From Arthrobacter sp. 31Y (lineage in GTDB: Bacteria; Actinomycetota; Actinomycetes; Actinomycetales; Micrococcaceae), in contig NZ_JAFW01000001.1 of assembly GCF_000526335.1 (NCBI RefSeq), forward strand, positions 620,001 through 684,000: a DNA stretch of 64,000 bases. The letters are read 5' to 3'. Below the pieces are notes generated by a model that worked only from the letters and a program-made list of their open reading frames with translations, searched no databases and was not told the origin of the DNA. This document shows, piece after piece, positions 54,980 to 63,147 of this stretch (its first letter is position 1; every line of letters starts with the position of its first letter). The position numbers were made by a program, and so were the translations under genes.

Positions 54980-56062
54980 GTGAGCAATTCGTGTATTCAG
55001 GACAGGGCATGGGCCAACGAGGCCATCCGGAAGATCGAAGCTGAGAATAACCGCTCGGCCGACACCCACCTTTATGCGGTTCCACTCCCGGACCACTGGG
55101 GAGTCCACCTGTACCTTAAGGACGAATCGACCCACAGATCGGGAAGCCTCAAGCACCGTTTGGCCAGGTCCTTGTTCCTCTACGGCCTGGTCAACGGCTG
55201 GATCACCGAAGGCACCACCATCGTGGAAGCCTCAAGCGGGAGCACCGCTGTGTCCGAGGCCTACTTTGCCCGGCTCATCGGCTTGCCCTTCATTGCGGTC
55301 ATGACCAAGACCACAAGCCCGGAGAAGATCGCACTGATTGAGGACTTCGGGGGCGCATGCCTGCTGGTTGACCATGCTTCAGAGGTTTACGCCGTTGCGG
55401 AAGAGACCGCAAAGACGTCGGGTGGCTATTATATGGATCAATTCACCTACGCCGAACGGGCAACGGATTGGCGCGGCAACAACAACATCGCGGAATCGAT
55501 CTTCGAACAGCTCTCCTTGGAAGAACACCCGATTCCGGAATGGATTGTGGTTGGTGCGGGCACCGGCGGTACCAGCGCCACCATTGGCCGCTACCTTCGA
55601 TACAACCGATATGACACCCGGCTGGCCGTCGTGGACCCCGAAAACTCGGCTTTCTACCCGGCGTGGCGCGACGGAGACGCGGCTGCTGCCACGGGCCTGC
55701 CGTCCAGGATAGAGGGGATCGGCCGGCCCCGGTCTGAGCCCAGCTTCGTCCCGGCAGTCATCGACCACATGATCCAAGTGCCCGACGCCGCCTCGGTCGC
55801 CGCCATGCGGCACTTGCGGAAACTCACCGGCCTGCACGCAGGGCCATCCACAGGAACCAATCTTTGGGGCGTCTGGCAGCTGGTGGACGCGATGGTGGCG
55901 GAGGGCCGCAGGGGCAGCATCGTTTCACTCATGTGCGACGCCGGCGATCGTTACGCGGGCAGCTACAACGACACCGGATGGTTGGCCGGGCACGGCTTGG
56001 ACCCGGCACCCCACGAAGCAGTGCTGGAACGGTTTCACAGCGAAGGAGTATGGAGCGGCTAG
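54980..56062 (+). CDS. PLP-dependent cysteine desulfhydrase/cysteine synthase family (Cds1-like)
   Basis: A 360-residue fold-type II PLP enzyme. The PLP lysine is in [22 protein letters not shown] near residue 54; the phosphate loop is [19 protein letters not shown] near 190; [17 protein letters not shown] holds the substrate-binding Ser/Thr. This subfamily (PF00291 with the [11 protein letters not shown] signature) matches the mycobacterial cysteine desulfhydrase Cds1, which makes pyruvate, ammonia and hydrogen sulfide; direct activity is an inference. GTG start at 54980, divergent from the rhodanese gene. Confidence 0.82.
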   Translation: MSNSCIQDRAWANEAIRKIEAENNRSADTHLYAVPLPDHWGVHLYLKDESTHRSGSLKHRLARSLFLYGLVNGWITEGTTIVEASSGSTAVSEAYFARLIGLPFIAVMTKTTSPEKIALIEDFGGACLLVDHASEVYAVAEETAKTSGGYYMDQFTYAERATDWRGNNNIAESIFEQLSLEEHPIPEWIVVGAGTGGTSATIGRYLRYNRYDTRLAVVDPENSAFYPAWRDGDAAAATGLPSRIEGIGRPRSEPSFVPAVIDHMIQVPDAASVAAMRHLRKLTGLHAGPSTGTNLWGVWQLVDAMVAEGRRGSIVSLMCDAGDRYAGSYNDTGWLAGHGLDPAPHEAVLERFHSEGVWSG

Positions 56063-56712
56063 AGCTCCACGGACTCCTTGGGAGCCAGCCGCGTGTAGGT
56101 GGTTCCGTAACGGGCGCCGATTCGGGTGACATGACCCTCGACGATTCCCCGGCCCAGTTCGTTGAGCAGTCCGTCGTGAACCGGAAATGCCCTGGGGGCA
56201 CGGACGGAGATGACGAAATCCACCACTTCGCCCACTTTGGACCACGGAGCATGGAGGGGAACTAAGAGGGTTTGGACGTCGATTCCGTCGGGTACAACGA
56301 ACGAATCTCCGGGATGAAAGACGTTACCGTCCACCAAGTAGCCGATGTTCGCCACCACAGGGATCTGTGCGTGGATGACGGCATGTTGTCCGCCGAAAGT
56401 GCGGATGCTGAACCCTGCCGCTTCAAAGCTGGAGCCGGGCTCCACGGCATGCACCCGATCAGCGACATCGGTGTTTTCCTTCAGAGCCGCAGCCACCCCG
56501 GCCGGCGCGTGGATCTCCAGCGCATTGTTGCTCCGCAGGGCTGCCGTCACCGCCGGATGATCGATGTGGTCACTGTGCTCGTGGGTAACAAGTACGGCGT
56601 GGGCTCCACTCAATGCTTCCTCGGACTCGGAGAAAGTCCCGGGGTCGATCACCAGGACCTTTCCCTCCTTCTCCAACCGGACACAGGCGTGGGTGTACTT
56701 GGTGAGCTTCAT
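56059..56712 (-). CDS. MBL-fold metal-dependent hydrolase (UlaG-like)
   Basis: A 217-residue metallo-beta-lactamase-fold protein with the metal motif [11 protein letters not shown] near residue 43, FHPGDSFVV near 135 and a late [10 protein letters not shown] near 180. No glyoxalase- or lactamase-specific extension is present; the substrate is unknown. Its stop overlaps the end of the convergent Cds1-like gene by four bases. Confidence 0.87.
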   Translation of the reverse strand: MKLTKYTHACVRLEKEGKVLVIDPGTFSESEEALSGAHAVLVTHEHSDHIDHPAVTAALRSNNALEIHAPAGVAAALKENTDVADRVHAVEPGSSFEAAGFSIRTFGGQHAVIHAQIPVVANIGYLVDGNVFHPGDSFVVPDGIDVQTLLVPLHAPWSKVGEVVDFVISVRAPRAFPVHDGLLNELGRGIVEGHVTRIGARYGTTYTRLAPKESVEL

Positions 56713-56806
56713 GGAGACAGCCTAGGGGCGCACACTGACAGTTTCCAAGCTTCCCCTACTGGTAAAATTGGGGTTTGCCAGCATCCCCAGGGAAGTGAGT
56801 CTTTCA

Positions 56807-57274
56807 ATGCCACAGGGCACCAATTCCGCCACGACCGGCAACGCATCGCCGGCCACCAGCGGCGTCAAGGAGCAGCGTGTCACCAAGCAACGCTTGGCTG
56901 TCAGCGCCGCCCTGGACGAATTGGATGACTTTGTCAGCACCCAGGAGCTCTACCGGCTGCTGCAGAACAAAGGCATCTCCGTGTCGCTGGCCACCGCTTA
57001 CCGGATCCTGCAGTCCTTGGCCGACGATGGCCTCATTGATGTCCTTCGGAACGGCGACGGCGAGGCTGTTTACCGGCGCTGCGCGGTCACAGGGCATCAC
57101 CACCACTTGCTGTGCCGCAACTGTGGCAAGGCCGAAGAGGTGGAAGCGCCCGCCGTCGAGACCTGGGCGGCACGTACCGCAGCTGAACATGGCTTCACCG
57201 AAGTGGCGCATACCGTGGAAATCTTTGGACTATGCCCTGAGTGCACCGCTAAGAAATCCGCTGGAAAGCTCTAG
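56807..57274 (+). CDS. zur: Fur family regulator, probable Zur
   Basis: A 155-residue metalloregulator. The winged HTH has KQRLAVSAALDELDDFVSTQELYRLL and SLATAYRILQSL; the metal region is RRCAVTGHHHHLLCRNCGKAEEVE with four histidines, and a second CPEC at the C-terminus gives the structural zinc site. The Zur assignment comes from the neighbouring znuBCA genes and the HHHH/CxxC pattern. The ATG at 56807 follows a GGAAGTGAG site; its stop overlaps the znuB stop in the palindrome CTAG. Confidence 0.85.
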   Translation: MPQGTNSATTGNASPATSGVKEQRVTKQRLAVSAALDELDDFVSTQELYRLLQNKGISVSLATAYRILQSLADDGLIDVLRNGDGEAVYRRCAVTGHHHHLLCRNCGKAEEVEAPAVETWAARTAAEHGFTEVAHTVEIFGLCPECTAKKSAGKL

Positions 57275-58161
57275 AGGGCACCCGCGGGCTGGTCCCGTGA
57301 CACCCGGCCGTTGAGGCCCCTGTTGGTCCGGACACGTCCGATCACCCGGCACACCACGTAGATCAAGAACGACAACGTGGTGACGTAGGGGCTGATGGGA
57401 ATCCGGCTGCCGAGGGCCAGGAGGATTCCGCCCACCGTTGCCGTCATGGCAAACACCACGCTCAACAGCACCACCAGCCGGGGTGACGTCGTTACCCTCA
57501 ACGCGGCAGCCGCTGGCGTGATCAGCAAGGCGAGGACCAACAACGCGCCAACAATCTGGATGGACAAGGCCACACTGACACCCAGCAGCACCATGAAGCC
57601 GATGGCCAGGCCACGGACCGGAACCCCCCGGGCCTCGGCCATCTCAGGGTCCACACTGGCAAAGCTCAGCGGACGCCAGATTGCCGCCAACGCGATCATC
57701 ACCACCACAGCCGTGCCAGCAAGGACTTGGAGTTGCACTGTGTCAACGGAAACTATCTGACCGGTCAGAAGACCGAATTTATTTGCCGCGCGGCCCTCAT
57801 AGAGGGCCAGAAACAAGATGCCCAGGCCCAAGCCGAACGGCATGATCACGCCAATGATCGAGTTCTTGTCCCTTGCCCTGACTCCCATAAAGCCCAGCAG
57901 CACAGCCGCGGCCACGGAGCCAATGAGGGAACCGAAGATGATGTCGGCACCGATCAGCAAGGCAAAGGCCGCACCGGCGAAGGACAGCTCGGAGATGCCG
58001 TGGACCGCGAAAGCGAGGTCCCGCTTCATCACGAACGTGCCAACAAGCCCACCCAGGAGCCCCAGTACGGCACCTGCCCAGATGGAATTCTGGACGAGGA
58101 CCAGCAATTCACCATAGTTCTCGAAGTTGAAAATGGTCGCCAGGATGCTCGCGAGGTCCAT
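57271..58161 (-). CDS. znuB: Zinc ABC transporter permease ZnuB-like
   Basis: A 296-residue ABC-3 family permease with eight or nine helices. Family landmarks: FVMKRDLAFAVHGISELSFAGAAFA near residue 45, DPEMAEARGVPVRGLAIGFM near 165 and LLITPAAAALRVTTSPR near 215. It starts right after the stop of znuC. ABC-3 permeases carry zinc or manganese; Zur context favours zinc. Confidence 0.92.
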   Translation of the reverse strand: MDLASILATIFNFENYGELLVLVQNSIWAGAVLGLLGGLVGTFVMKRDLAFAVHGISELSFAGAAFALLIGADIIFGSLIGSVAAAVLLGFMGVRARDKNSIIGVIMPFGLGLGILFLALYEGRAANKFGLLTGQIVSVDTVQLQVLAGTAVVVMIALAAIWRPLSFASVDPEMAEARGVPVRGLAIGFMVLLGVSVALSIQIVGALLVLALLITPAAAALRVTTSPRLVVLLSVVFAMTATVGGILLALGSRIPISPYVTTLSFLIYVVCRVIGRVRTNRGLNGRVSRDQPAGAL

Positions 58162-58995
58162 CTAGAACTCCTCCCCGCTGTTTGCGTGGGCTTCGTCATG
58201 GAAGTGGGTGGTTGCGTCAGGAAGACCCACCACCACAATCCTTCCATTGGCGTGGATGACTTCCACATGGCTGTCGTACAACTCGGAGAGAACTTCCGTG
58301 GTCATGACTTCCTTCGGCGTTCCTACACGGAATTTTCCGCCGGCCAGGTAGAGCACCCGGTCCACGTAGTCGATCACAGGATTGATTTCATGGGTCACGA
58401 ACACCACTGCACTGTTCCGCTCGTGGCATTGCTTGTTGATCAGTGAGCTGACCCCCTGCTGATGATGCAGGTCCAGGGACAGCAACGGCTCGTCACACAG
58501 GAGAACCTGTGGCTCTGTAGCCAATGCTTGCGCCACGCGGAGACGTTGTTGCTCGCCACCGGACAATTGTCCCACCGGCACCTTGGCGTAGTCTGACGCG
58601 CCTACTTGCTCCAGTAGCTGGTCAATCCGCTGGTTGACGTTGCCCGACGCGAACCGCATCCCCCAGCGGTGGCCATCGATCCCCAGCCCAACCAGGTCGC
58701 GGGCACGCAGTGGGGTGTCAGGGGCAAACGATTTCTGCTGAGGGATATAGCCGATTCTTTTGCTTCCACGTTCCACCGGGTGACCACCCAGCGAAACGGT
58801 CCCTGAATGCAATTCCTGCAGCCCTAGGAGAACTTTGAGGAAGCTGGTCTTGCCGCTGCCGTTGGGCCCCAAGACGGCGAAGAACTCTCCAGGATTGATA
58901 TCGAGGTCGAGATCCCGCCAGAGCGTCCTCTTGCCAAACTGAAGGCTCGCTCCACGGAGGCTCACTACCGGTGTCAAAAGTTGTCCTCGATCCAT
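58162..58995 (-). CDS. znuC: Zinc ABC transporter ATP-binding protein ZnuC-like
   Basis: A 277-residue ATPase: Walker A GPNGSGKTSFLKVL near residue 45, signature LSGGEQQRLRVAQAL near 145, Walker B VLLCDEPLLSLD near 160, and H-loop FVTHEINPVID near 195. The last 40 residues are a soluble tail with HVEVIHANGRIVVVG and two histidines. It lies 136 bases after znuA, with znuB directly behind it. ATG at 58995. Confidence 0.92.
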   Translation of the reverse strand: MDRGQLLTPVVSLRGASLQFGKRTLWRDLDLDINPGEFFAVLGPNGSGKTSFLKVLLGLQELHSGTVSLGGHPVERGSKRIGYIPQQKSFAPDTPLRARDLVGLGIDGHRWGMRFASGNVNQRIDQLLEQVGASDYAKVPVGQLSGGEQQRLRVAQALATEPQVLLCDEPLLSLDLHHQQGVSSLINKQCHERNSAVVFVTHEINPVIDYVDRVLYLAGGKFRVGTPKEVMTTEVLSELYDSHVEVIHANGRIVVVGLPDATTHFHDEAHANSGEEF

Positions 58996-59131
58996 GCGCT
59001 GCTGGGAACGCAGTCAGTTGTGCCGCTGGTACCAGCGGCCGTGCAGGTGGCAGGCAAAAGGCCCCGCAGCCATCATGAATATCTTAGGACGTTGGCAGGG
59101 CCCTTCACCGCATAAGGGGTGTCAGGAAATG

Positions 59132-60100
59132 CTACTTCTTGAGTGCGGAGGAGACTGCTTCCACATTGTCGGACATCCACTGGACGTAGTCTTTGCCTTC
59201 AGGCAGCGTCTCCGTAAAGTTCACCACCGGAACGCCGGCGGCTTCTGCGGCCCGTTTGACGCTTTCAGTCTGAGGCCCTTCCGTCTGCTCGTTGTAGGCA
59301 AGGAACCTCACTGACTTGGCACTGACCAGGTCAGTGGTTTCCTTCAGCACAGCGGCCGGGACATCTGTTTCCTCTTCAATGGCCGCACTGTAAGCCTCGG
59401 GGGTCTTGTTTTCCAGGCCGGCCGCTTCCAGGAGGTACAACGGCACGGGTTCGGTCACAGCTACCGGCGCGTGCTCGTTGGCGGCCTTGACAGCGTCGAG
59501 CTTTCCGGTGAGGTCAGCAAGCTTGGCTTTGAAGGATTCGGCATTCGACGTGAACGTGGCAGCCGATCCGGCATCCAGGCTGCCAAGCTTGGTGGCAACA
59601 GCATCGGCGAGCTTGCCCATGGTGTCCAGGCTGTACCAGACGTGCTCGTTGAACTCTCCGTGGTTATGGGTATGACCCTCTTCGCTGTGGGCTTCTTCGC
59701 TGTGGCCTTCCTCTTCCGGGGCGAGTCCTGAAACCTCGACGGCGCTGATCATGTTCTCGTGGCCGACCTTCGTCTCATCAGCAATCTTGTGGAGGAACTC
59801 GTCATAGCCACCACCGTTCTCCACCACGAGCTTGGCTTTGGAGATCACCAGCTTGTCCTGGACGCTTGCCTCATAGGAGTGCGGGTCCTGGCTTGTCTTG
59901 GTGATGATGGAGCTTACGTTGACCTTGTCCCCGCCGATCGCCTTCACAACATCCCCGTAGACGTTTGTAGAAGTTACAACCTCAATGGCGCCTGCCGACG
60001 ACTCATTATTTGCCCCGGCGGTACCGGCACAAGAAGACAGCAGCAGGGCGGAAAGAGCTGCTGTAGCGGCCACAGACAGGCGGGTGGCGGAACGACGCAC
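59132..60100 (-). CDS. znuA: Zinc-binding lipoprotein ZnuA-like
   Basis: A 322-residue substrate-binding protein of the cluster A-I family. It has an N-terminal signal with lipobox LLSSC; ligands at HSYEASVQDK near residue 75 and HVWYSLD near 150; and between them an acidic His-rich loop (HSEEAHSEEGHTHNHGE, about residues 128-145) typical of zinc-binding ZnuA proteins. The GTG at 60100 (VRRSATRLS) follows GAGG with a six-base spacer and sits at the right distance from the signal peptide. Upstream lie a Zur box candidate and a palindrome. Confidence 0.93.
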   Translation of the reverse strand: MRRSATRLSVAATAALSALLLSSCAGTAGANNESSAGAIEVVTSTNVYGDVVKAIGGDKVNVSSIITKTSQDPHSYEASVQDKLVISKAKLVVENGGGYDEFLHKIADETKVGHENMISAVEVSGLAPEEEGHSEEAHSEEGHTHNHGEFNEHVWYSLDTMGKLADAVATKLGSLDAGSAATFTSNAESFKAKLADLTGKLDAVKAANEHAPVAVTEPVPLYLLEAAGLENKTPEAYSAAIEEETDVPAAVLKETTDLVSAKSVRFLAYNEQTEGPQTESVKRAAEAAGVPVVNFTETLPEGKDYVQWMSDNVEAVSSALKK

Positions 60101-60117
60101 GAAGACCTCGGATCTAC

Positions 60118-60132
60118 TCAAAATGAGAATCA
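60118..60132. promoter_or_regulatory. Candidate Zur box upstream of znuA
   Basis: TCAAAATGAGAATCA agrees at 11 of 15 positions with the actinobacterial Zur operator TGAAAATGATTTTCA. It lies 18 bases before the znuA start codon, inside the likely transcribed leader. Confidence 0.45.
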
Positions 60133-60162
60133 AACACAATTACTGGCAGATCCCAGTGTAGC

Positions 60163-60189
60163 CCTAAATAGGAATGATTCCTATTTAGG
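60163..60189. promoter_or_regulatory. 27-bp perfect palindrome near the znuA promoter
   Basis: CCTAAATAGGAA, three bases, and its exact complement TTCCTATTTAGG. It overlaps the expected -35 region of a promoter whose -10 candidate is TACACT, minus strand, just downstream. It could be a metal-regulator operator or a weak terminator of the gene at 60242; no T-run favours the first. Confidence 0.55.
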
Positions 60190-60241
60190 CACGTCTGGCG
60201 TCACCCGAAACCCGGGCAACGCCAGACTGATCCATCACGAT

Positions 60242-61312
60242 CTACTGCACCTGCTGGCCGCCATAGCGGCGAATACCGGTTGCCTGGGTAGCATCGCGGA
60301 TCTCACCGACCAACTGCTCAATGACGTCCTCCAGGAACAACACACCCTGAGTCTCCCCGCCCGTACCCACCACGCGGGCCAAGTGCGAACCAGTGCGCTG
60401 CATGACGGACATGGCCTGCTCGATTTCGTCGTCCGGGGCAAGGTTGGCCAGTGACCGGATCCGGCCCTCGGCAATCGGGTGCTTCCTGCCCTCGTCCGGA
60501 ATGGACAGGATGTCCTTCACGTGCAGGTATCCGGCGAGTTCGCCGTCGTCGTCAATCATCGGGAACCTCGAGAATCCGGTGCGGCTCACCGCCTTCTCCA
60601 AGTCGACGGGTGTGGATGCAGTCCTCAGCACCACCAGTTTGTCCAAGGGAACCATGATGTGCGAAGCCGTGTGCTCCGAGAATTCCAGAGCACCGCTCAG
60701 CAGCCCGGCGTCGTCGTCCACTAACCCATGGCGTGTGGACTCCTGAACGATCGATTGGACTTCCTCCAGCGTGAATGACGAAGACACTTCATCCTTGGGC
60801 TCAATCTTCATTAGCCGCAGGATGTGGTTGGCCAGCCAGTTCAGTGACCAGATAATCGGGTTCACTACCCGGGCGATGAACATCAGCGGCGGCGCCAACA
60901 AAAGGGCCGCTTTATCCGCGACGGAAACCGAGATGTTCTTGGGCACCATTTCGCCAAAGGTGACGTGCAGGAACGTGACAAACAGCAAGGCGATGGCAAA
61001 GGCGATGATGTCTGCCAGTTCAACCGGGACGCCCACCAGTTCAAGGGGCTCAGCCAACAGATGATGGATGGCAGGCTCCGCAACCTGAAGGATCAGGAGG
61101 GAGCAGACCGTAATGCCCAGTTGCGCACAGGCGAGCATGAGAGAGACATTTTCCATGGCGCGCAGCGTTGTTTGCGCGCGCTTGGAGCCAGCTTCGGCCA
61201 ACGGCTCAATCTGGCTCCGACGCGCGGACATGACCGCAAATTCAGCACCCACAAAGAAGGCGTTGCCGATCAGGAGCACCACGAGCCAGACGATTCCAAC
61301 CCAGTCGCTCAT
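60242..61312 (-). CDS. CNNM/CBS-domain membrane protein (hemolysin C-like), second
   Basis: A 356-residue protein: an N-terminal CNNM/DUF21 membrane domain with four helices (residues 1-140, TVCSLLILQVAEPAIHHLL, VTFGEMVPKNISVSVAD) and a CBS pair (GFSRFPMIDDDGELAGYLHVKD). It lacks the C-terminal CorC/HlyC domain of its neighbour. Family members transport or control magnesium or cobalt. The start overlaps the end of the 61309 gene (ATGA). Confidence 0.87.
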   Translation of the reverse strand: MSDWVGIVWLVVLLIGNAFFVGAEFAVMSARRSQIEPLAEAGSKRAQTTLRAMENVSLMLACAQLGITVCSLLILQVAEPAIHHLLAEPLELVGVPVELADIIAFAIALLFVTFLHVTFGEMVPKNISVSVADKAALLLAPPLMFIARVVNPIIWSLNWLANHILRLMKIEPKDEVSSSFTLEEVQSIVQESTRHGLVDDDAGLLSGALEFSEHTASHIMVPLDKLVVLRTASTPVDLEKAVSRTGFSRFPMIDDDGELAGYLHVKDILSIPDEGRKHPIAEGRIRSLANLAPDDEIEQAMSVMQRTGSHLARVVGTGGETQGVLFLEDVIEQLVGEIRDATQATGIRRYGGQQVQ

Positions 61313-62661
61313 AGTGCACCTGCTTCATGACGCGAATTCCCGGCGTCCTCAGGCGTCGACGTGTCTGTCTCCACATGATGGAAACAGATCCTGTCGATCC
61401 TTCGGCCGTCCATCCTGGTCACAGTCAGCGTCCCGCCGACGGTCTCGACGACGTCGCCCGTCCTGGCAATGCGTCCCAGCTGGCTCATGACGTAGCCTCC
61501 CACGGTCTCGTAGGCAGATTCGTCGGGGACAGTGAGGTTGGGAATTTGCTCGGAAACCTCGTCCGGCCTCAACAAGCCCGGGAAGTACCAGTCGCCGGAT
61601 GCACTCTGCAGCACTCCCGGCCGGACCTTGTCGTGCTCGTCAGCAACTTCCCCGACGATTTCCTCCACTAGATCCTCAAGGGTGGTAATGCCGGCGGTTC
61701 CGCCGTATTCGTCGAGCACCACCGCGAGTTGGAGGTTGCCTTCCCGCAATTCCGAGAGAAGCGCGTCCAAGTGGATCGTCTCCGGGACCTGCAGCACGTC
61801 CGTCATGATGGCACCGGCCTCAAGCTTGGCCCGACGCTCCGCGGGCACAGCTACCGCCTTCTTGACGTGGACCACGCCCCGGATGTCGTCGGTGGAATCA
61901 CCAATCACCGGGAATCGGGAGTATCCGGTTCGCCGCGCGGCGTCCAGGACATCGGAGACCGGCTGGTCGGCGTCGATCGTTTCCATGCGGATACGCGGCG
62001 TCATGACATCCGCCGCAGTTCGTCCGGAAAAGTTCAAGGTGCGGGCAACGAAGTTTGCGGTGCCTGCATCCAACGTCCCCAACTCGGCGGAGCGCCGCAC
62101 CAACGAGGCGAGTTCCGCAGGGGTCCTTGCCCCTGAGATCTCTTCCTTGGCTTCAAGGCCGAACAGGTTCAACACCTTGTTCGAGAAACCATTGAGCACC
62201 ACGATTGCCGGTTTGAAAACTGCGGTGAACATCAGTTGGGGTCGTGCAAGGCGCTTACCCAAAGGGAAAGCGAGGGCAATGGCCATGTTCTTGGGGACCA
62301 GCTCGCCCAGAAGCATCGACAGGAGCGTCGCGAAAGCCATGGCAACAATCAGCGCCACCGAATGAGCTACTTCCGGAGCCAGGCCCAACAGGCCAAGGGG
62401 GCCCACCAACAACTGGCCAACAGAAGGCTCCATGACGAAACCCGTCAACAGGGTGGTCAAGGTAATGCCCAGCTGGCAACTGGAAAGCTGCGTTGAGAGG
62501 GACTTAAGGCACTTCAGCAGCGGAGCAGCAGCGTGATCGCCGTTATCCACTGCGCGCTGAACGCTGGCTTGGTCCAAAGCAACCAGGGAAAACTCAACTG
62601 CTACAAAGAAGCCGGTGCCAAGAATCAAGGCAAAGCCGGCAAGGAGAAGAATCCATTCCAC
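61309..62661 (-). CDS. CNNM/CBS-domain membrane protein with CorC/HlyC domain, first
   Basis: A 450-residue member of the same family: DUF21/CNNM membrane domain (AFATLLSMLLGELVPKNMAIALAF), CBS pair (RRTGYSRFPVIGDSTDD, ITTLEDLVEEIVGEVADEHD) and a C-terminal CorC/HlyC domain (YETVGGYVMSQLGRIARTGD). The GTG at 62661 is preceded by GGAG. Two paralogues in tandem are common in actinobacteria. Confidence 0.88.
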   Translation of the reverse strand: MEWILLLAGFALILGTGFFVAVEFSLVALDQASVQRAVDNGDHAAAPLLKCLKSLSTQLSSCQLGITLTTLLTGFVMEPSVGQLLVGPLGLLGLAPEVAHSVALIVAMAFATLLSMLLGELVPKNMAIALAFPLGKRLARPQLMFTAVFKPAIVVLNGFSNKVLNLFGLEAKEEISGARTPAELASLVRRSAELGTLDAGTANFVARTLNFSGRTAADVMTPRIRMETIDADQPVSDVLDAARRTGYSRFPVIGDSTDDIRGVVHVKKAVAVPAERRAKLEAGAIMTDVLQVPETIHLDALLSELREGNLQLAVVLDEYGGTAGITTLEDLVEEIVGEVADEHDKVRPGVLQSASGDWYFPGLLRPDEVSEQIPNLTVPDESAYETVGGYVMSQLGRIARTGDVVETVGGTLTVTRMDGRRIDRICFHHVETDTSTPEDAGNSRHEAGAL

Positions 62662-63147
62662 TTAGCGCATCACTCCAAGAGTGGTCACGAACAGCGGAGA
62701 TAATGCCTGCGGCGCGGGGATTCGCCCCGGCGGAGGCTGGTCGGGTCCCGCGGACGCACGGTCCGCGGCACCACCGGCGAGGAGCGCCGGCGCGTGATGG
62801 GCATGTGAACGGGTGTTGCCGGCTCGACGGGCACGCTGTACGGAGTAGCCAGAATGACTCCCCCGACAGTTCCCAGGCCGGCACCTAGATTTACTGTCCA
62901 TAAGGATTTCAGTCTACAGTCCGCAGGCACGTGACGCCTCGATGGCGCCACGTACGCTTCCAAGAAGAAGGACATGCCCATTAAGTCAGCCGCAACATGA
63001 TTTAGGTCACCACTATTGGCAGTTAACCAACGATGCTAACTAGACTGACATGGGTCTGAGTTCGCGGGACCCGGACCCTGGCCCGTCATTGTGGAGAGCA
63101 TCTGTGGCCAGCGGGAAAACAACACTCATGGAAGAGGCGTATTTCAA
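62662..63147. other. 486-base intergenic region between CNNM genes and kgd
   Basis: Divergent promoters must be here. I find a few short frames on both strands (for example minus 62662-62901, whose TAA touches the GTG of the CNNM gene), but they look like composition artefacts. A -35/-10 candidate for kgd is at 63016-63046. Nothing else stands out. Confidence 0.5.
63016..63046 (+). promoter_or_regulatory. Candidate promoter for kgd/sucA
   Basis: TTGGCA at 63016 and TAGACT at 63041 with a 19-base spacer, about 100 bases before the start codon. Typical but not perfect. Confidence 0.4.

Noticed and set aside
62685..62981. Minus-strand frame of 98 codons upstream of the CNNM genes
   Set aside because: Arg/Pro-rich C-terminus, no ribosome site and no family; looks like GC-driven chance.
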